DNA from: JBCCEJ01 sp039030335 | GTDB taxonomy: Bacteria; Pseudomonadota; Gammaproteobacteria; HK1 | Direction: 5' to 3' | DNA length: 64,000 nt | Assembly (NCBI GenBank): GCA_039030335.1 | Contig: JBCCEJ010000002.1 | Location: 1 to 64,000, forward strand | Shown here: positions 34,624-42,489 of the stretch, one piece after another | How the letters are laid out: the number at the start of each line of letters is the position of its first letter | How positions within the stretch are numbered: position 1 is the stretch's first letter | Program-made: the position numbers and the translations under genes | Notes under the pieces: generated by a model | What the model was told of the DNA's origin: nothing | The model's input: only the letters and a program-made list of their open reading frames with translations | Database searches by the model: none

Positions 34624-36155
34624 GCGAAACCCGCGCGGCCCGGCGTAACCGGCGACGGGGCTCGGCACCAGCTACTGCCAAGCGCGAGATCAACTATCAC
34701 GCGTTGAAGAACCCGTTCCCGCCGATGAAGGTCTTCTCCGACGATCGCATCGCCGCCATCCATGAAGCGGCGCTGACAGTCCTTGAAGACCTCGGCATCA
34801 AGGTGCTGCTGCCCGAAGCGCGCGACCTGTTCGTCGCGGGCGGCGCTACGCTCAAAGCTGACGATATGGTGCATATCGGGCGGGACATCGTGAGCGCGGC
34901 GATCGATTCGGCGCCGCGTTCGATCCTTGCCCGCGCAGGTGCCCCTACGCGTGACGTGTTGCTGGAACCGGGCAGTCTTGTTTTTCAACCGGGCGCCGGC
35001 GCGCCGCACGCGACCGATCTGATCAAGGGGCGTCGCCCGGGCACCGCCGGGGATTTCCGCGATCTGGTTCGGCTCACCCAGCATTTCGACGTGCTGCAGA
35101 TGGTGCCACCCCTTATCGAGCCGCAGGATGTACCGACCAATCTGCGCCACTATTTTACGATGGACGCTCAACTGACGCTGTCGGACAAATTTCCGTTCGT
35201 TTTCTCCCGCGGCACGCCGCAGGTCGAAGAGAGCTTCGAGATGCTGCGCGATTTTCGCGGCGTGAGCGATACCGAGTTTCGGGACAACGTGTACTGCTAC
35301 ACGATTATCAATACGAACTCGCCGCGCCAGCTCGACATTCCGATGGCACAGGGCCTGATCGATTTCGCGCGTGCAGGGCAAGTCTCGATCGTCACGCCCT
35401 TTACACTGATGGGCGCGATGGCACCCATTACCGTGGCTGGCGCACTGACGCTGTCACATGCTGAGGCGCTCGCCGCCATCGCATTGACCCAGCTCGCCCG
35501 CCCGGGGGCCCCGGTCACGTACGGGACCTTCACGTCAAACGTCGATATGCGCTCCGGCGCGCCAGCCTTCGGTACGCCCGAACATTTCAAGGCGTCGCTC
35601 GCCGCAGGCCAGCTCGCGCGCTTCATCGATCTGCCCTGGCGTTCGGCGTCAGGCTCGGCGGCGAACCTCGGCGATGCGCAGGCGGCCAATGAAACCCAGT
35701 TCGGCATGTGGGGCTGCCTGCTTGCGGGCGCCACTATCGTGATTCATGCGGCGGGCTGGCTGGAAGGCGGTTTGACGGTTAGTTACGAAAAGCTCGTGAC
35801 TGACGTCGAGGTGTTGCAGATGGTCGCCGAGCTTTGCACTGCGACGCCGGCGGGTGATGCGGAGATTGGTCTCGATGCGCTGGCCGAGGTCCAACCGGGC
35901 GGCCACTTCTTCTCCGCCGCTCAGACGATGGCCCGGTACCAGACAGAGTTCTACGACCCGCTGGTCGCAGACTGGTCGAACTTTGGGACCTGGACCGAAG
36001 CGGGCTCGGTGGATGCGACCACCCGCGCCACCGGCATCTGGCAGCGTATCCTCGCCGAAGAGGCGCCGCCACCGATCGACGCCGACCGCGACGGTGCGTT
36101 GAAGGCTTACATCGCCCGCCGGAGCGAAGCTGGTGGCGCGCACCCGGTAAGTTGA
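34620..36155 (+). CDS. MttB-family (trimethylamine methyltransferase-like) corrinoid-type methyltransferase
   Basis: 511 residues, start in an ATGA overlap with the DMGDH-like gene. The MTTB domain (PF06253) covers about 30-490, including FQPGAGAPHATDLIKGRRPG, GTFTSNVDMRSGAPAFGTPE and the C-terminal EAGSVDATTRA region. Archaeal TMA methyltransferases carry a pyrrolysine UAG; this gene has no in-frame stop, so it belongs to the non-pyrrolysine branch, whose characterised members include glycine betaine methyltransferases. Those transfer a methyl group to a corrinoid protein, but no corrinoid protein or reactivase gene is present here. Its position between two demethylating flavoproteins suggests that it handles a quaternary or N-methyl substrate upstream of them. 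Confidence 0.88.
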   Translation: MSETRAARRNRRRGSAPATAKREINYHALKNPFPPMKVFSDDRIAAIHEAALTVLEDLGIKVLLPEARDLFVAGGATLKADDMVHIGRDIVSAAIDSAPRSILARAGAPTRDVLLEPGSLVFQPGAGAPHATDLIKGRRPGTAGDFRDLVRLTQHFDVLQMVPPLIEPQDVPTNLRHYFTMDAQLTLSDKFPFVFSRGTPQVEESFEMLRDFRGVSDTEFRDNVYCYTIINTNSPRQLDIPMAQGLIDFARAGQVSIVTPFTLMGAMAPITVAGALTLSHAEALAAIALTQLARPGAPVTYGTFTSNVDMRSGAPAFGTPEHFKASLAAGQLARFIDLPWRSASGSAANLGDAQAANETQFGMWGCLLAGATIVIHAAGWLEGGLTVSYEKLVTDVEVLQMVAELCTATPAGDAEIGLDALAEVQPGGHFFSAAQTMARYQTEFYDPLVADWSNFGTWTEAGSVDATTRATGIWQRILAEEAPPPIDADRDGALKAYIARRSEAGGAHPVS

Positions 36156-36158
36156 ACG

Positions 36159-36830
36159 ATGGCCCAGTCGCAACGCATCAACGACCAAACCGCAGCCGAG
36201 CAACTGGTCGGTAACACGAAAGTTACCCGTCAGGACTGGTTGAACGCGGCGCTGGATACGTTGATCCACGATGGCGTAGAAAACGTCAAGGTCCTGACAT
36301 TGGCCAGGCGCCTCGATGTGTCGCGCTCGAGCTTCTACTGGTACTTCAAGGATCGTAAAGACATTCTGGATGCGCTGCTCGAATACTGGCACAGCACCAA
36401 CACGGCGGCGTTGATCCGCCACGCCGAGATGCCGGCCCAGACCATTACGGAGGCGTGTTGCAACGTGTTCCGCTGCTTCGTTACGCCTGGCACGTTCGAC
36501 AACGCATTGGACTTCACGATTCGCGACTGGGCGCGCCGCTCGGCTGAAGTGCGGCATAGTCTCGATAACTCGGTCGCCCGGCGCCTGAACGCGCTGCAGG
36601 CGATGTTCGAGCGGTTCGACTACGAGCCCGTTGAGGCGCTGGTTCGGGCGCGCACTCTTTATTACATGCAGATCGGCTATAACGACGCCGACCTGCGCGA
36701 ACCGATGGATGTTCGAATGAGTCTCCATCCTCACTATGTTTATGCGTTTACGGGGCGCATGCCGAGCGACGTCGAGATCGCCACGTTCCGCGCCCACGTA
36801 CATCAAGCCCTGGAAGAGCAGAATCCATGA
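36159..36830 (+). CDS. TetR-family transcriptional regulator
   Basis: 223 residues. The N-terminal helix-turn-helix reads VTRQDWLNAALDTL, then LARRLDVSRSSFYWYFKDRK (helices 1-3, about residues 22-70). The C-terminal ligand domain, rich in aromatic residues (CFVTPGTFDNALDF, LYYMQIGY), has no recognisable subfamily. The start ATG is three bases after the MttB stop and the gene overlaps the next oxidase start by four bases. It is therefore inside the operon and likely regulates it, with the tandem sites at 32110-32150 as the natural targets. Confidence 0.92.
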   Translation: MAQSQRINDQTAAEQLVGNTKVTRQDWLNAALDTLIHDGVENVKVLTLARRLDVSRSSFYWYFKDRKDILDALLEYWHSTNTAALIRHAEMPAQTITEACCNVFRCFVTPGTFDNALDFTIRDWARRSAEVRHSLDNSVARRLNALQAMFERFDYEPVEALVRARTLYYMQIGYNDADLREPMDVRMSLHPHYVYAFTGRMPSDVEIATFRAHVHQALEEQNP

Positions 36831-38134
36831 GCCACAACCCTGACGTGATCATTATCGGCACTGGTGTGATCGGTGCCGCCACGGCGTTTGAACTCGCCAA
36901 GCTCGGCCATAAGACTCTCTCCCTTGACCGCAATACGCAGGTTGGACACGGTTCGACCGCCGGCTCATGCGCCATCATTCGCATGCACTATTCGACGCTC
37001 GACGGTACGGCCTTTGCCTGGGAGGGTTATCACTACTGGCGCGACTGGGCCGACTACCTGGGTCTGCCAGATGCCGCGGCCCTGGCACGTTTCCGCCAGT
37101 GCGGTTGCATGGTCATGAAGACACCGGGTAACGACTACATGGCGACGCACATCAAGCACTCGCGCGATCTCGGCATTCCGATCGAGGAGTGGGACGAAGC
37201 ACAGATTCTCGAACGGCTGCCGATCTATGCGCTCGATAGTTTCTACCCGCCCAAAGCCCGCGCCGATGATGAGTTCGGGCAGACTAACGGTGCAAAGCTG
37301 CATGGCGCGGTGTACTGGCCAAACGGCGGATACGTGACCGATCCGGCATTGTCGGCACAAAACCTGATGGACGCTGCGAAGCTCCATGGTGCCGAAGTAC
37401 GTCTCGGAGCTGAGGTCGCTTCGATCATCCAGTCGAACGGGCGTGTCAGCGGTGTGAAGCTCGCCTCGGGTGAAGAACTGCATGCCCCGGTCGTCGTAAA
37501 CGTCGCGGGTCCTGGTTCGGCCATCGTTAACGAGATGGCCGGCGTTGTGGGAGAGATGACCATCCAGACTCGTCCACTCAGGCAGGAAGTAGTGCACGTG
37601 CCATCACCTGAGGGATTCGACTTCGAGGGGACCGCGCCGGTGGTTTCCGATAATGACATCGGCTGTTATGTGCGCCCGGAACATGGCAACCACATTCTCA
37701 TCGGGTCGGAAGATCCGGAATGCGATCCGCACGACTGGGCGGCCGATGACAAGGAGTACGATCGGAACTTTTCCGAGCAATGGACTACTCAGGCCATGCG
37801 CTATGCACAGCGCGTTCCTTCACTGGGCATTCCGTCGCGTACCCGGGGCGTCGTCGATCTCTACGACGCCTCGACAGACTGGATTCCGATCTACGACAAG
37901 GCCTCATTAGGTGGCTACTACATGGCGTGCGGTACCAGCGGCAACCAGTACAAGAATGCTCCGATCGCCGGCAAGATGATGGCGGCACTGATCGAATATT
38001 GTGAGAACGGCAATGATCACGACTCGAAGCCGCTGCAGTTTCAGCTTCCCTACATTCAGCGCGAACTGAACGTCGGCTTTTTCTCCCGCAAGCGAGAGAT
38101 CAATCAGGAGTCGAGTTTCTCGGTGCTGGGTTGA
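36827..38134 (+). CDS. DAO-family FAD-dependent oxidoreductase (sarcosine oxidase-like)
   Basis: 435 residues, start in an ATGA overlap with the TetR gene. The FAD motif is VIIIGTGVIGAATAFELAKLG; then GHGSTAGSCAIIRMHYS matches the substrate-side loop of sarcosine-oxidase-type DAO enzymes. The middle domain has VVNVAGPGSAIVNEMAG, and the C-terminal FAD-contact region includes GGYYMACGTSGNQYKNAPI. It probably oxidises an N-methyl or secondary amine to an imine. As the second flavoprotein of the operon, it may act one demethylation step before or after the DMGDH-like protein, or on a different substrate. Confidence 0.88.
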   Translation: MSHNPDVIIIGTGVIGAATAFELAKLGHKTLSLDRNTQVGHGSTAGSCAIIRMHYSTLDGTAFAWEGYHYWRDWADYLGLPDAAALARFRQCGCMVMKTPGNDYMATHIKHSRDLGIPIEEWDEAQILERLPIYALDSFYPPKARADDEFGQTNGAKLHGAVYWPNGGYVTDPALSAQNLMDAAKLHGAEVRLGAEVASIIQSNGRVSGVKLASGEELHAPVVVNVAGPGSAIVNEMAGVVGEMTIQTRPLRQEVVHVPSPEGFDFEGTAPVVSDNDIGCYVRPEHGNHILIGSEDPECDPHDWAADDKEYDRNFSEQWTTQAMRYAQRVPSLGIPSRTRGVVDLYDASTDWIPIYDKASLGGYYMACGTSGNQYKNAPIAGKMMAALIEYCENGNDHDSKPLQFQLPYIQRELNVGFFSRKREINQESSFSVLG

Positions 38135-38146
38135 AGGCATGCGACG

Positions 38147-38464
38147 ATGGGCCAGGGCTCCCGTCTGGTCACTTGGTTGGTCATGGTCTGGTTCGCGGGC
38201 AGTGCGCCCGCGACTGCCGTCGCAGGAGAGGATATCCGGGACTACCGGAAAGTGGCGGCCCGGCTCGAACACGACGATGAGGTCTTCGACCGCGAATATC
38301 TGGCCCGTATAAGCCATTGCCTCGCCGCGCGCAGTGCGCCTGTGCATCCGCGTATCGGCTGGTCTGTAGAAGTGGTGTACGTGCGTTCAAACGCGCTCTG
38401 GGCGGTCGCGTTCGTGGTCCACGATGCAGTAGAAGCCAAACGGTTCATCGGTCTCGTTCAGTAA
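38147..38464 (+). CDS. Small secreted hypothetical protein, overlapping the RuBisCO-like gene
   Basis: 105 residues. The N-terminus (LVTWLVMVWFAGSAPATAVAGE) looks like a Sec signal peptide and the gene follows the oxidase stop by 12 bases. The mature part (IRDYRKVAARLEHDDEVFDRE) has a protein-like composition. Its last 78 bases overlap the 3' end of the oppositely transcribed RuBisCO-like gene, and that region may simply be antisense. I do not recognise the family, and chance openness cannot be excluded. Confidence 0.3.
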   Translation: MGQGSRLVTWLVMVWFAGSAPATAVAGEDIRDYRKVAARLEHDDEVFDREYLARISHCLAARSAPVHPRIGWSVEVVYVRSNALWAVAFVVHDAVEAKRFIGLVQ

Positions 38465-39961
38465 CTGGTGCACTTCGAGGGGCTCGATGTAGGCAATGTC
38501 GTGCTCCCGTAGTGGCCTGCGATCGTTACCGCGCACCAACACGCCTTCGCCGCGGGCGCCGATCACGATGTGCGTGTGCTGGTGGAATTCGCGGCTCGAA
38601 TACCCGCCCGGTGCTACCTCGAAGTAGCGCAGGTCGCTGTGGGTGCGTTCGCCGTACCGGCCCACCAGTTCAACGCGGCGCACGTCTTTGAAGCTTGAGT
38701 CACTCGCGCTCTTGTACTCGGAACTCGGCCGCTCGTGCCACGCGTAGTCGCCAAGGAATTCGTGGTGACGTTGCTCCACCGGCTGATGCAGGGGCCGACG
38801 GGTGTTCGTGGGCGGCGTCTGGCGATGGTCTGGAAAATAGTCCGCAATCCGTTCAGCGAATGCGCGGGTGCCCGTCGTCAGATCCGGGTCTAGACCGAGA
38901 AGTCCGCCACCGACCAGTAGCACGGCGTCTTCGCCGTAAGCATCGAACATTTGCGGCAGGTTATCGAAATGCATGCCACCACCAGGACTCGGAAATACCG
39001 GCGCGAGGTCACCCAATGGTTCCTGCAGACGCTGTGCGATGGCGGCGCAGGTTTGATGCGAGAATGTGAATCGACCGCCGGCGTTCGGAAAGATGGAGAT
39101 GTCAGCGCCGCCCAATCGGAACAGCGTGCCAAGCAGCACGCCGTGGTCGATGCCGCTCGTCTTAGGATTGGTGAACGTTCCGGTCAAGGACGGATGCGCC
39201 ATCTGCACGAGATCCAGCTCGGCGCAGAGTTCGCGACACGTATCGAGCCCGGCGATCAGCGGACAGACGAGTACGCCGGGCAAGCCGAGATCGCGCACAA
39301 ATTCCATGAAGTGGCGGATCCCGGCAGCGCCTGCCGCCACATGGGGCAGGTAGAGGCAGCGCCGGCCGGTGCTTTGGTTGACGGCTTCGACCCGCTCGGC
39401 GATCAGGCTGACCCGCCGCTTGAATGTCTCGAGGTCATCGATGAGATTCTGGTCGTCCTTGACGATGTCGCCGCCTCCGCGGGCAAAATCGGCGGCCATC
39501 GTGGCCAGTGTCTGCGCGCTGGCGCCGTTCGGCTTGAGGGCCGTTGCGAGCAGCGGGCGGCCGTACACACCCGTTAGCGCACGAATGCCGTGGATGCCGT
39601 ACGTCGGGCCGCGAAAGCGGTCGAGAAGTGCCGGCGGCAAGTGCAAGTCGGTCAGCCGTACGCCTTCGAAAATGGACACGTTGCCATAGAGCAAATTGAT
39701 GAGCGCACTCAAATGAAGTTGCCCAAGGTCGGTGCTGAAGCTGATCGTTGCGAGCGTCGTACCGTCCTGCCCTGGAGTTAGCCGTTCGACCCGGCCAACG
39801 ATATCCTCGCGAATTCTTGCGTCGGTCACGAGGCGGTCGGGCAGCTCCACGGTTTGTTCGAGCGCGATGATTCGAGCCAGTTCTCGAGCGTCATCTGCCG
39901 ACGGAGCGGCCGTGCCGTCAAGCTGATACTGCACCAGTATTCGAGATTCACGCTCAATCAT
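38387..39961 (-). CDS. RuBisCO-like protein (form IV) fused to a C-terminal cupin
   Basis: 524 residues from the ATG at 39961 (an upstream TTG is less likely). Residues about 1-378 are a RuBisCO large-subunit fold: GRPLLATALKPNG (K143, equivalent to K175), GGGDIVKDDQNL (K168, the carbamylation-site equivalent, and D170), PSPGGGMHFDNLP and AVLLVGGGLLG (phosphate site). The E204 equivalent is Gln171, K177 is Asn, and the loop-6 lysine is absent, so it cannot be an ordinary carboxylase. After a Pro-rich linker, residues about 398-524 are a cupin with APGGYSSREFHQHTH (H460, H462, H464) and PLEVHQLLN (H498). In Rhodospirillum rubrum a separate RuBisCO-like isomerase and a cupin methylsulfurylase catalyse consecutive steps converting methylthioribulose phosphate to DXP. 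Fusion of both here fits that shunt. Confidence 0.85.
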   Translation of the reverse strand: MIERESRILVQYQLDGTAAPSADDARELARIIALEQTVELPDRLVTDARIREDIVGRVERLTPGQDGTTLATISFSTDLGQLHLSALINLLYGNVSIFEGVRLTDLHLPPALLDRFRGPTYGIHGIRALTGVYGRPLLATALKPNGASAQTLATMAADFARGGGDIVKDDQNLIDDLETFKRRVSLIAERVEAVNQSTGRRCLYLPHVAAGAAGIRHFMEFVRDLGLPGVLVCPLIAGLDTCRELCAELDLVQMAHPSLTGTFTNPKTSGIDHGVLLGTLFRLGGADISIFPNAGGRFTFSHQTCAAIAQRLQEPLGDLAPVFPSPGGGMHFDNLPQMFDAYGEDAVLLVGGGLLGLDPDLTTGTRAFAERIADYFPDHRQTPPTNTRRPLHQPVEQRHHEFLGDYAWHERPSSEYKSASDSSFKDVRRVELVGRYGERTHSDLRYFEVAPGGYSSREFHQHTHIVIGARGEGVLVRGNDRRPLREHDIAYIEPLEVHQLLNETDEPFGFYCIVDHERDRPERV

Positions 39962-40479
39962 TGGGGGTTCGGATTGCCTCAAGTCGGGTCTGCTGCACTA
40001 CCGGGCCGGGATGAGTGCCGCGCTGTTCTTCCGCAGCTCACGCGACGGCTACCGCCATTTTAGCAACGTTGCCGACGACGGTTTCGACAGTTCAAAGTGA
40101 TTGGTGGACTGCGGCGTGGGGAAGTCTTACCCGACCAGGCCTGGCTTCAGCGGATGAGAGGTGGCCCGAGCGCGAGACTACGCCAGCCCGCGAGCTTCTC
40201 GTTTACACCCTGCGGCGGCAAAACCGCTTGCTCGCCGCAAGCGACGTTTGGCAGAGTGGGGGTGCGTCGATACCCAAGGATAACAGCGACGACGGGTGCG
40301 GCATGCAGCCGGTTCTGGCCGGCTGGCGCCACGCTTTGATCACGCTGGCGAAGTGGCAGCCGCTACGTAAGGGCGGCTGAACCCAAGACCGGTCTACGTG
40401 TCGGCGCGCGCAACATCGGCGGACGCATAGCCGATTCGAAACACTGCCATCCAACCACTCAACCAACACGGCCTACGAT
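39962..40479. other. Divergent intergenic region with a hairpin
   Basis: 518 bases between the starts of the RuBisCO-like and GST genes. CGCTTGC (40225-40231) and GCAAGCG (40237-40243) form a 7-bp inverted repeat around five bases, a possible operator or remnant terminator. No coding frame here is convincing and no further structure was seen. Confidence 0.4.
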
Positions 40480-41235
40480 ATGTCTGACCCGGTCCTGAAA
40501 CTCTACGGTGTGCCGTTTTCGCAGCCTGTCCGGGCCGTGATGTGGCTTTTGTTCTACAAACATGTCCGGTTCGAGATGGTCCTCATAAACCCCGGTTCGA
40601 GCGGCGACAACGGCAGCCGCAATCCGAACTACCTGGCCATGAATCCGGGTGGAACGATCCCTTGCATTGTAGAGCCGGACACGGACTTCGCCCTGGGCGA
40701 AGCGCACGCGATCATGACCTATCTCGCGCAGAAGCATCGGTGGAACGACCTTTACCCCGATGACCTTCGACAGCGCGCCAGAGTCGACTGGTACCTGCAC
40801 TACCATCATCGCAACGTGCGCGAAGCGTCCGTCGGCCTGGTAGCGCCGCGGATTCGCAAAGATCTCGACATCTCCGAGGCTCGCCAGAACGAAGCCGGGG
40901 CGGCGTTGGAGAAAGCGCTGTCCGCCCTGGATACAGGATGGCTGAAGTCGTCACGGTATCTGGCGGGCGACGGGTTGACGCTCGCCGATTTCGCGGCGTA
41001 TGTGGAACTCGGGCAGATGCAGGTCGGCTTCACGAACGTCTTCGACTTCCGGGCGTACCCGAATGTCTGCCGCTGGATGGCGGACATGCGCGAGGTAGAT
41101 GGTCACGACGATGTGCACGTCGTATTGGCGGAACTGGGTGACATCAGCGGTGAGCCGCCTGACATGGACACGATCAAGGCCGCGAACAAGCGTGCACTCC
41201 GGACACTGAAGGAGCGGATGGCGAAGTTGGCGTGA
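40480..41235 (+). CDS. Glutathione S-transferase family protein
   Basis: 251 residues. The N-terminal thioredoxin-like domain has LKLYGVPFSQPVRAVMW (active-site Ser region of theta-like GSTs) and NPGGTIPCIVEPD (cis-Pro). The all-helical C-domain has LAGDGLTLADFAAYVELGQ, the usual N-capping box. A longer C-terminal tail than normal ends in a Lys/Arg-rich helix. Theta-type GSTs catalyse conjugation or dehalogenation; the substrate is unknown. It is transcribed alone and converges with the acyl-CoA dehydrogenase gene, the two stop codons being 87 bases apart. Confidence 0.87.
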   Translation: MSDPVLKLYGVPFSQPVRAVMWLLFYKHVRFEMVLINPGSSGDNGSRNPNYLAMNPGGTIPCIVEPDTDFALGEAHAIMTYLAQKHRWNDLYPDDLRQRARVDWYLHYHHRNVREASVGLVAPRIRKDLDISEARQNEAGAALEKALSALDTGWLKSSRYLAGDGLTLADFAAYVELGQMQVGFTNVFDFRAYPNVCRWMADMREVDGHDDVHVVLAELGDISGEPPDMDTIKAANKRALRTLKERMAKLA

Positions 41236-41322
41236 TCTCAGATGGTTCCGCCTTGAGTCGGCAACTTATCCGGCCTCAATTCAACGCGCAGGAACGTGAT
41301 GCTCTGTGGTGCGCAACGCAAG

Positions 41323-42456
41323 CTAAGCCGCAAACCCGCGCTCCGCGAGGCGCTTCAAATACCATTCGCCGTCACCAAACAAGGACTCGCACATCGAGAG
41401 GCGCTTGTAGTAGTGACCGATGGCGAGTTCATCCGTCATACCCATGCCGCCGTGCAGTTGAATGGCCTGACCGCCGACAAAGCGCGCGGAGCGCGCGGTC
41501 TGGACCTTGGCACGCCAGATTCGCGTCTGTGCGTCAGCATCGCCAGTGTCGTAGGCGGTCAGCGCGCCATGAGTCGCCGCGCGCGCTTCTTCCGCCGCTA
41601 CGCTCATATCGACCAGGCGGTGCTGCAACACCTGAAACTTCGCCAATGGCTGGTCGAACTGTTTACGTGTCTTCAGGTACTCAACCGTCTGGTCGGTTAC
41701 GGTGGCCATGGCGCCGGCGGCCTCGGCGCAAACGGCCAGAACGCCGAGATCGATGAGTTCGTCCACAAGCCCTGCACGGTCTGATGCATCCCCCAGTCGT
41801 GCGTCTGGCCCAATGGCTACACCGTCAAGGGAGACAGCCGCTCCGCGACGCCCATCGAGACCCGGCGCCGGTCTTACCTTGATGCCTGAACTTGAAGAGG
41901 GCACCAGGAACAGCGCGAGCGGCCCGTCTGCTGCGCCCAGTCTTGCCGAGACCACCAAGGTATCTGCCCCTTGGGCGTGCAGCGCAAAGCTCTTGTCACC
42001 CGTCAGGCGATAACCGTCGTCGATTGGCTCTGCAACTGTCTTGATGTAGGTGCGGGAGTAACCACCGTCGGGCTCTGCATGACAAAACGCCAGCGTGTGT
42101 TCGCCTGACATCACGCCCTCGAGAACTTGCTGCTGCTCCACGGTACCCGCTTTGGCAATGGCACTGGCCGACAGCACGATCGTCGCCAGTAGCGGCTCCT
42201 GGGCCAGCGCGCTGCCGGCCGCGGCCATGACGATGCCAAGTTCCGTCGTACCGCCGCCCATGCCGCCTACTGACTCAGGTAATGCGACACCGAGCCAGCC
42301 GAGGTCAGCGTAGTTTCGCCAGTGTGTCGTGCCATACCCCTGCTGGTGTGCGGGGTCGTTGAAGGCGCGAAATTGATCGAACCCGTATTGCGCGGAGAAG
42401 AACTCTTCCAGGCTCTGTTGTAGAAGCGTTCGCTCATCGGTCGAAAAAGCTGGCAT
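41323..42456 (-). CDS. Acyl-CoA dehydrogenase, subunit 2 of a gene pair
   Basis: 377 residues with the ACAD fold. LAFCHAEPDGGYSRTYI and YRLTGDKSFALHAQGADTL are the flavin/substrate-binding middle region. AIQLHGGMGMTDELAIGHYYKRL is the C-terminal conserved segment. The usual catalytic-glutamate motif is not obvious, which fits the non-catalytic member of an alpha2-beta2 heterotetrameric ACAD, as known for steroid side-chain degradation. The partner ACAD gene is immediately upstream on the same strand (33 bases). The pair probably oxidises a bulky or branched acyl-CoA; a large acyl-CoA carboxylase gene precedes them. Confidence 0.88.
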   Translation of the reverse strand: MPAFSTDERTLLQQSLEEFFSAQYGFDQFRAFNDPAHQQGYGTTHWRNYADLGWLGVALPESVGGMGGGTTELGIVMAAAGSALAQEPLLATIVLSASAIAKAGTVEQQQVLEGVMSGEHTLAFCHAEPDGGYSRTYIKTVAEPIDDGYRLTGDKSFALHAQGADTLVVSARLGAADGPLALFLVPSSSSGIKVRPAPGLDGRRGAAVSLDGVAIGPDARLGDASDRAGLVDELIDLGVLAVCAEAAGAMATVTDQTVEYLKTRKQFDQPLAKFQVLQHRLVDMSVAAEEARAATHGALTAYDTGDADAQTRIWRAKVQTARSARFVGGQAIQLHGGMGMTDELAIGHYYKRLSMCESLFGDGEWYLKRLAERGFAA

Positions 42457-42489
42457 GACTGGTGTTCCGTTTGAAGTTGTTGGCCGGCT

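Noticed and set aside
34620..36155. Pyrrolysine in the MttB homologue
   Set aside because: The gene is read from end to end without an in-frame TAG, so it is the non-pyrrolysine type.
35649..36806. 385-residue minus-strand frame
   Set aside because: Antisense to the MttB and TetR genes, which have clear homology.
38387..39961. Carbon-fixing RuBisCO
   Set aside because: The E204 equivalent is Gln, the K177 equivalent is Asn, the loop-6 Lys is missing, and no small subunit or phosphoribulokinase is present.
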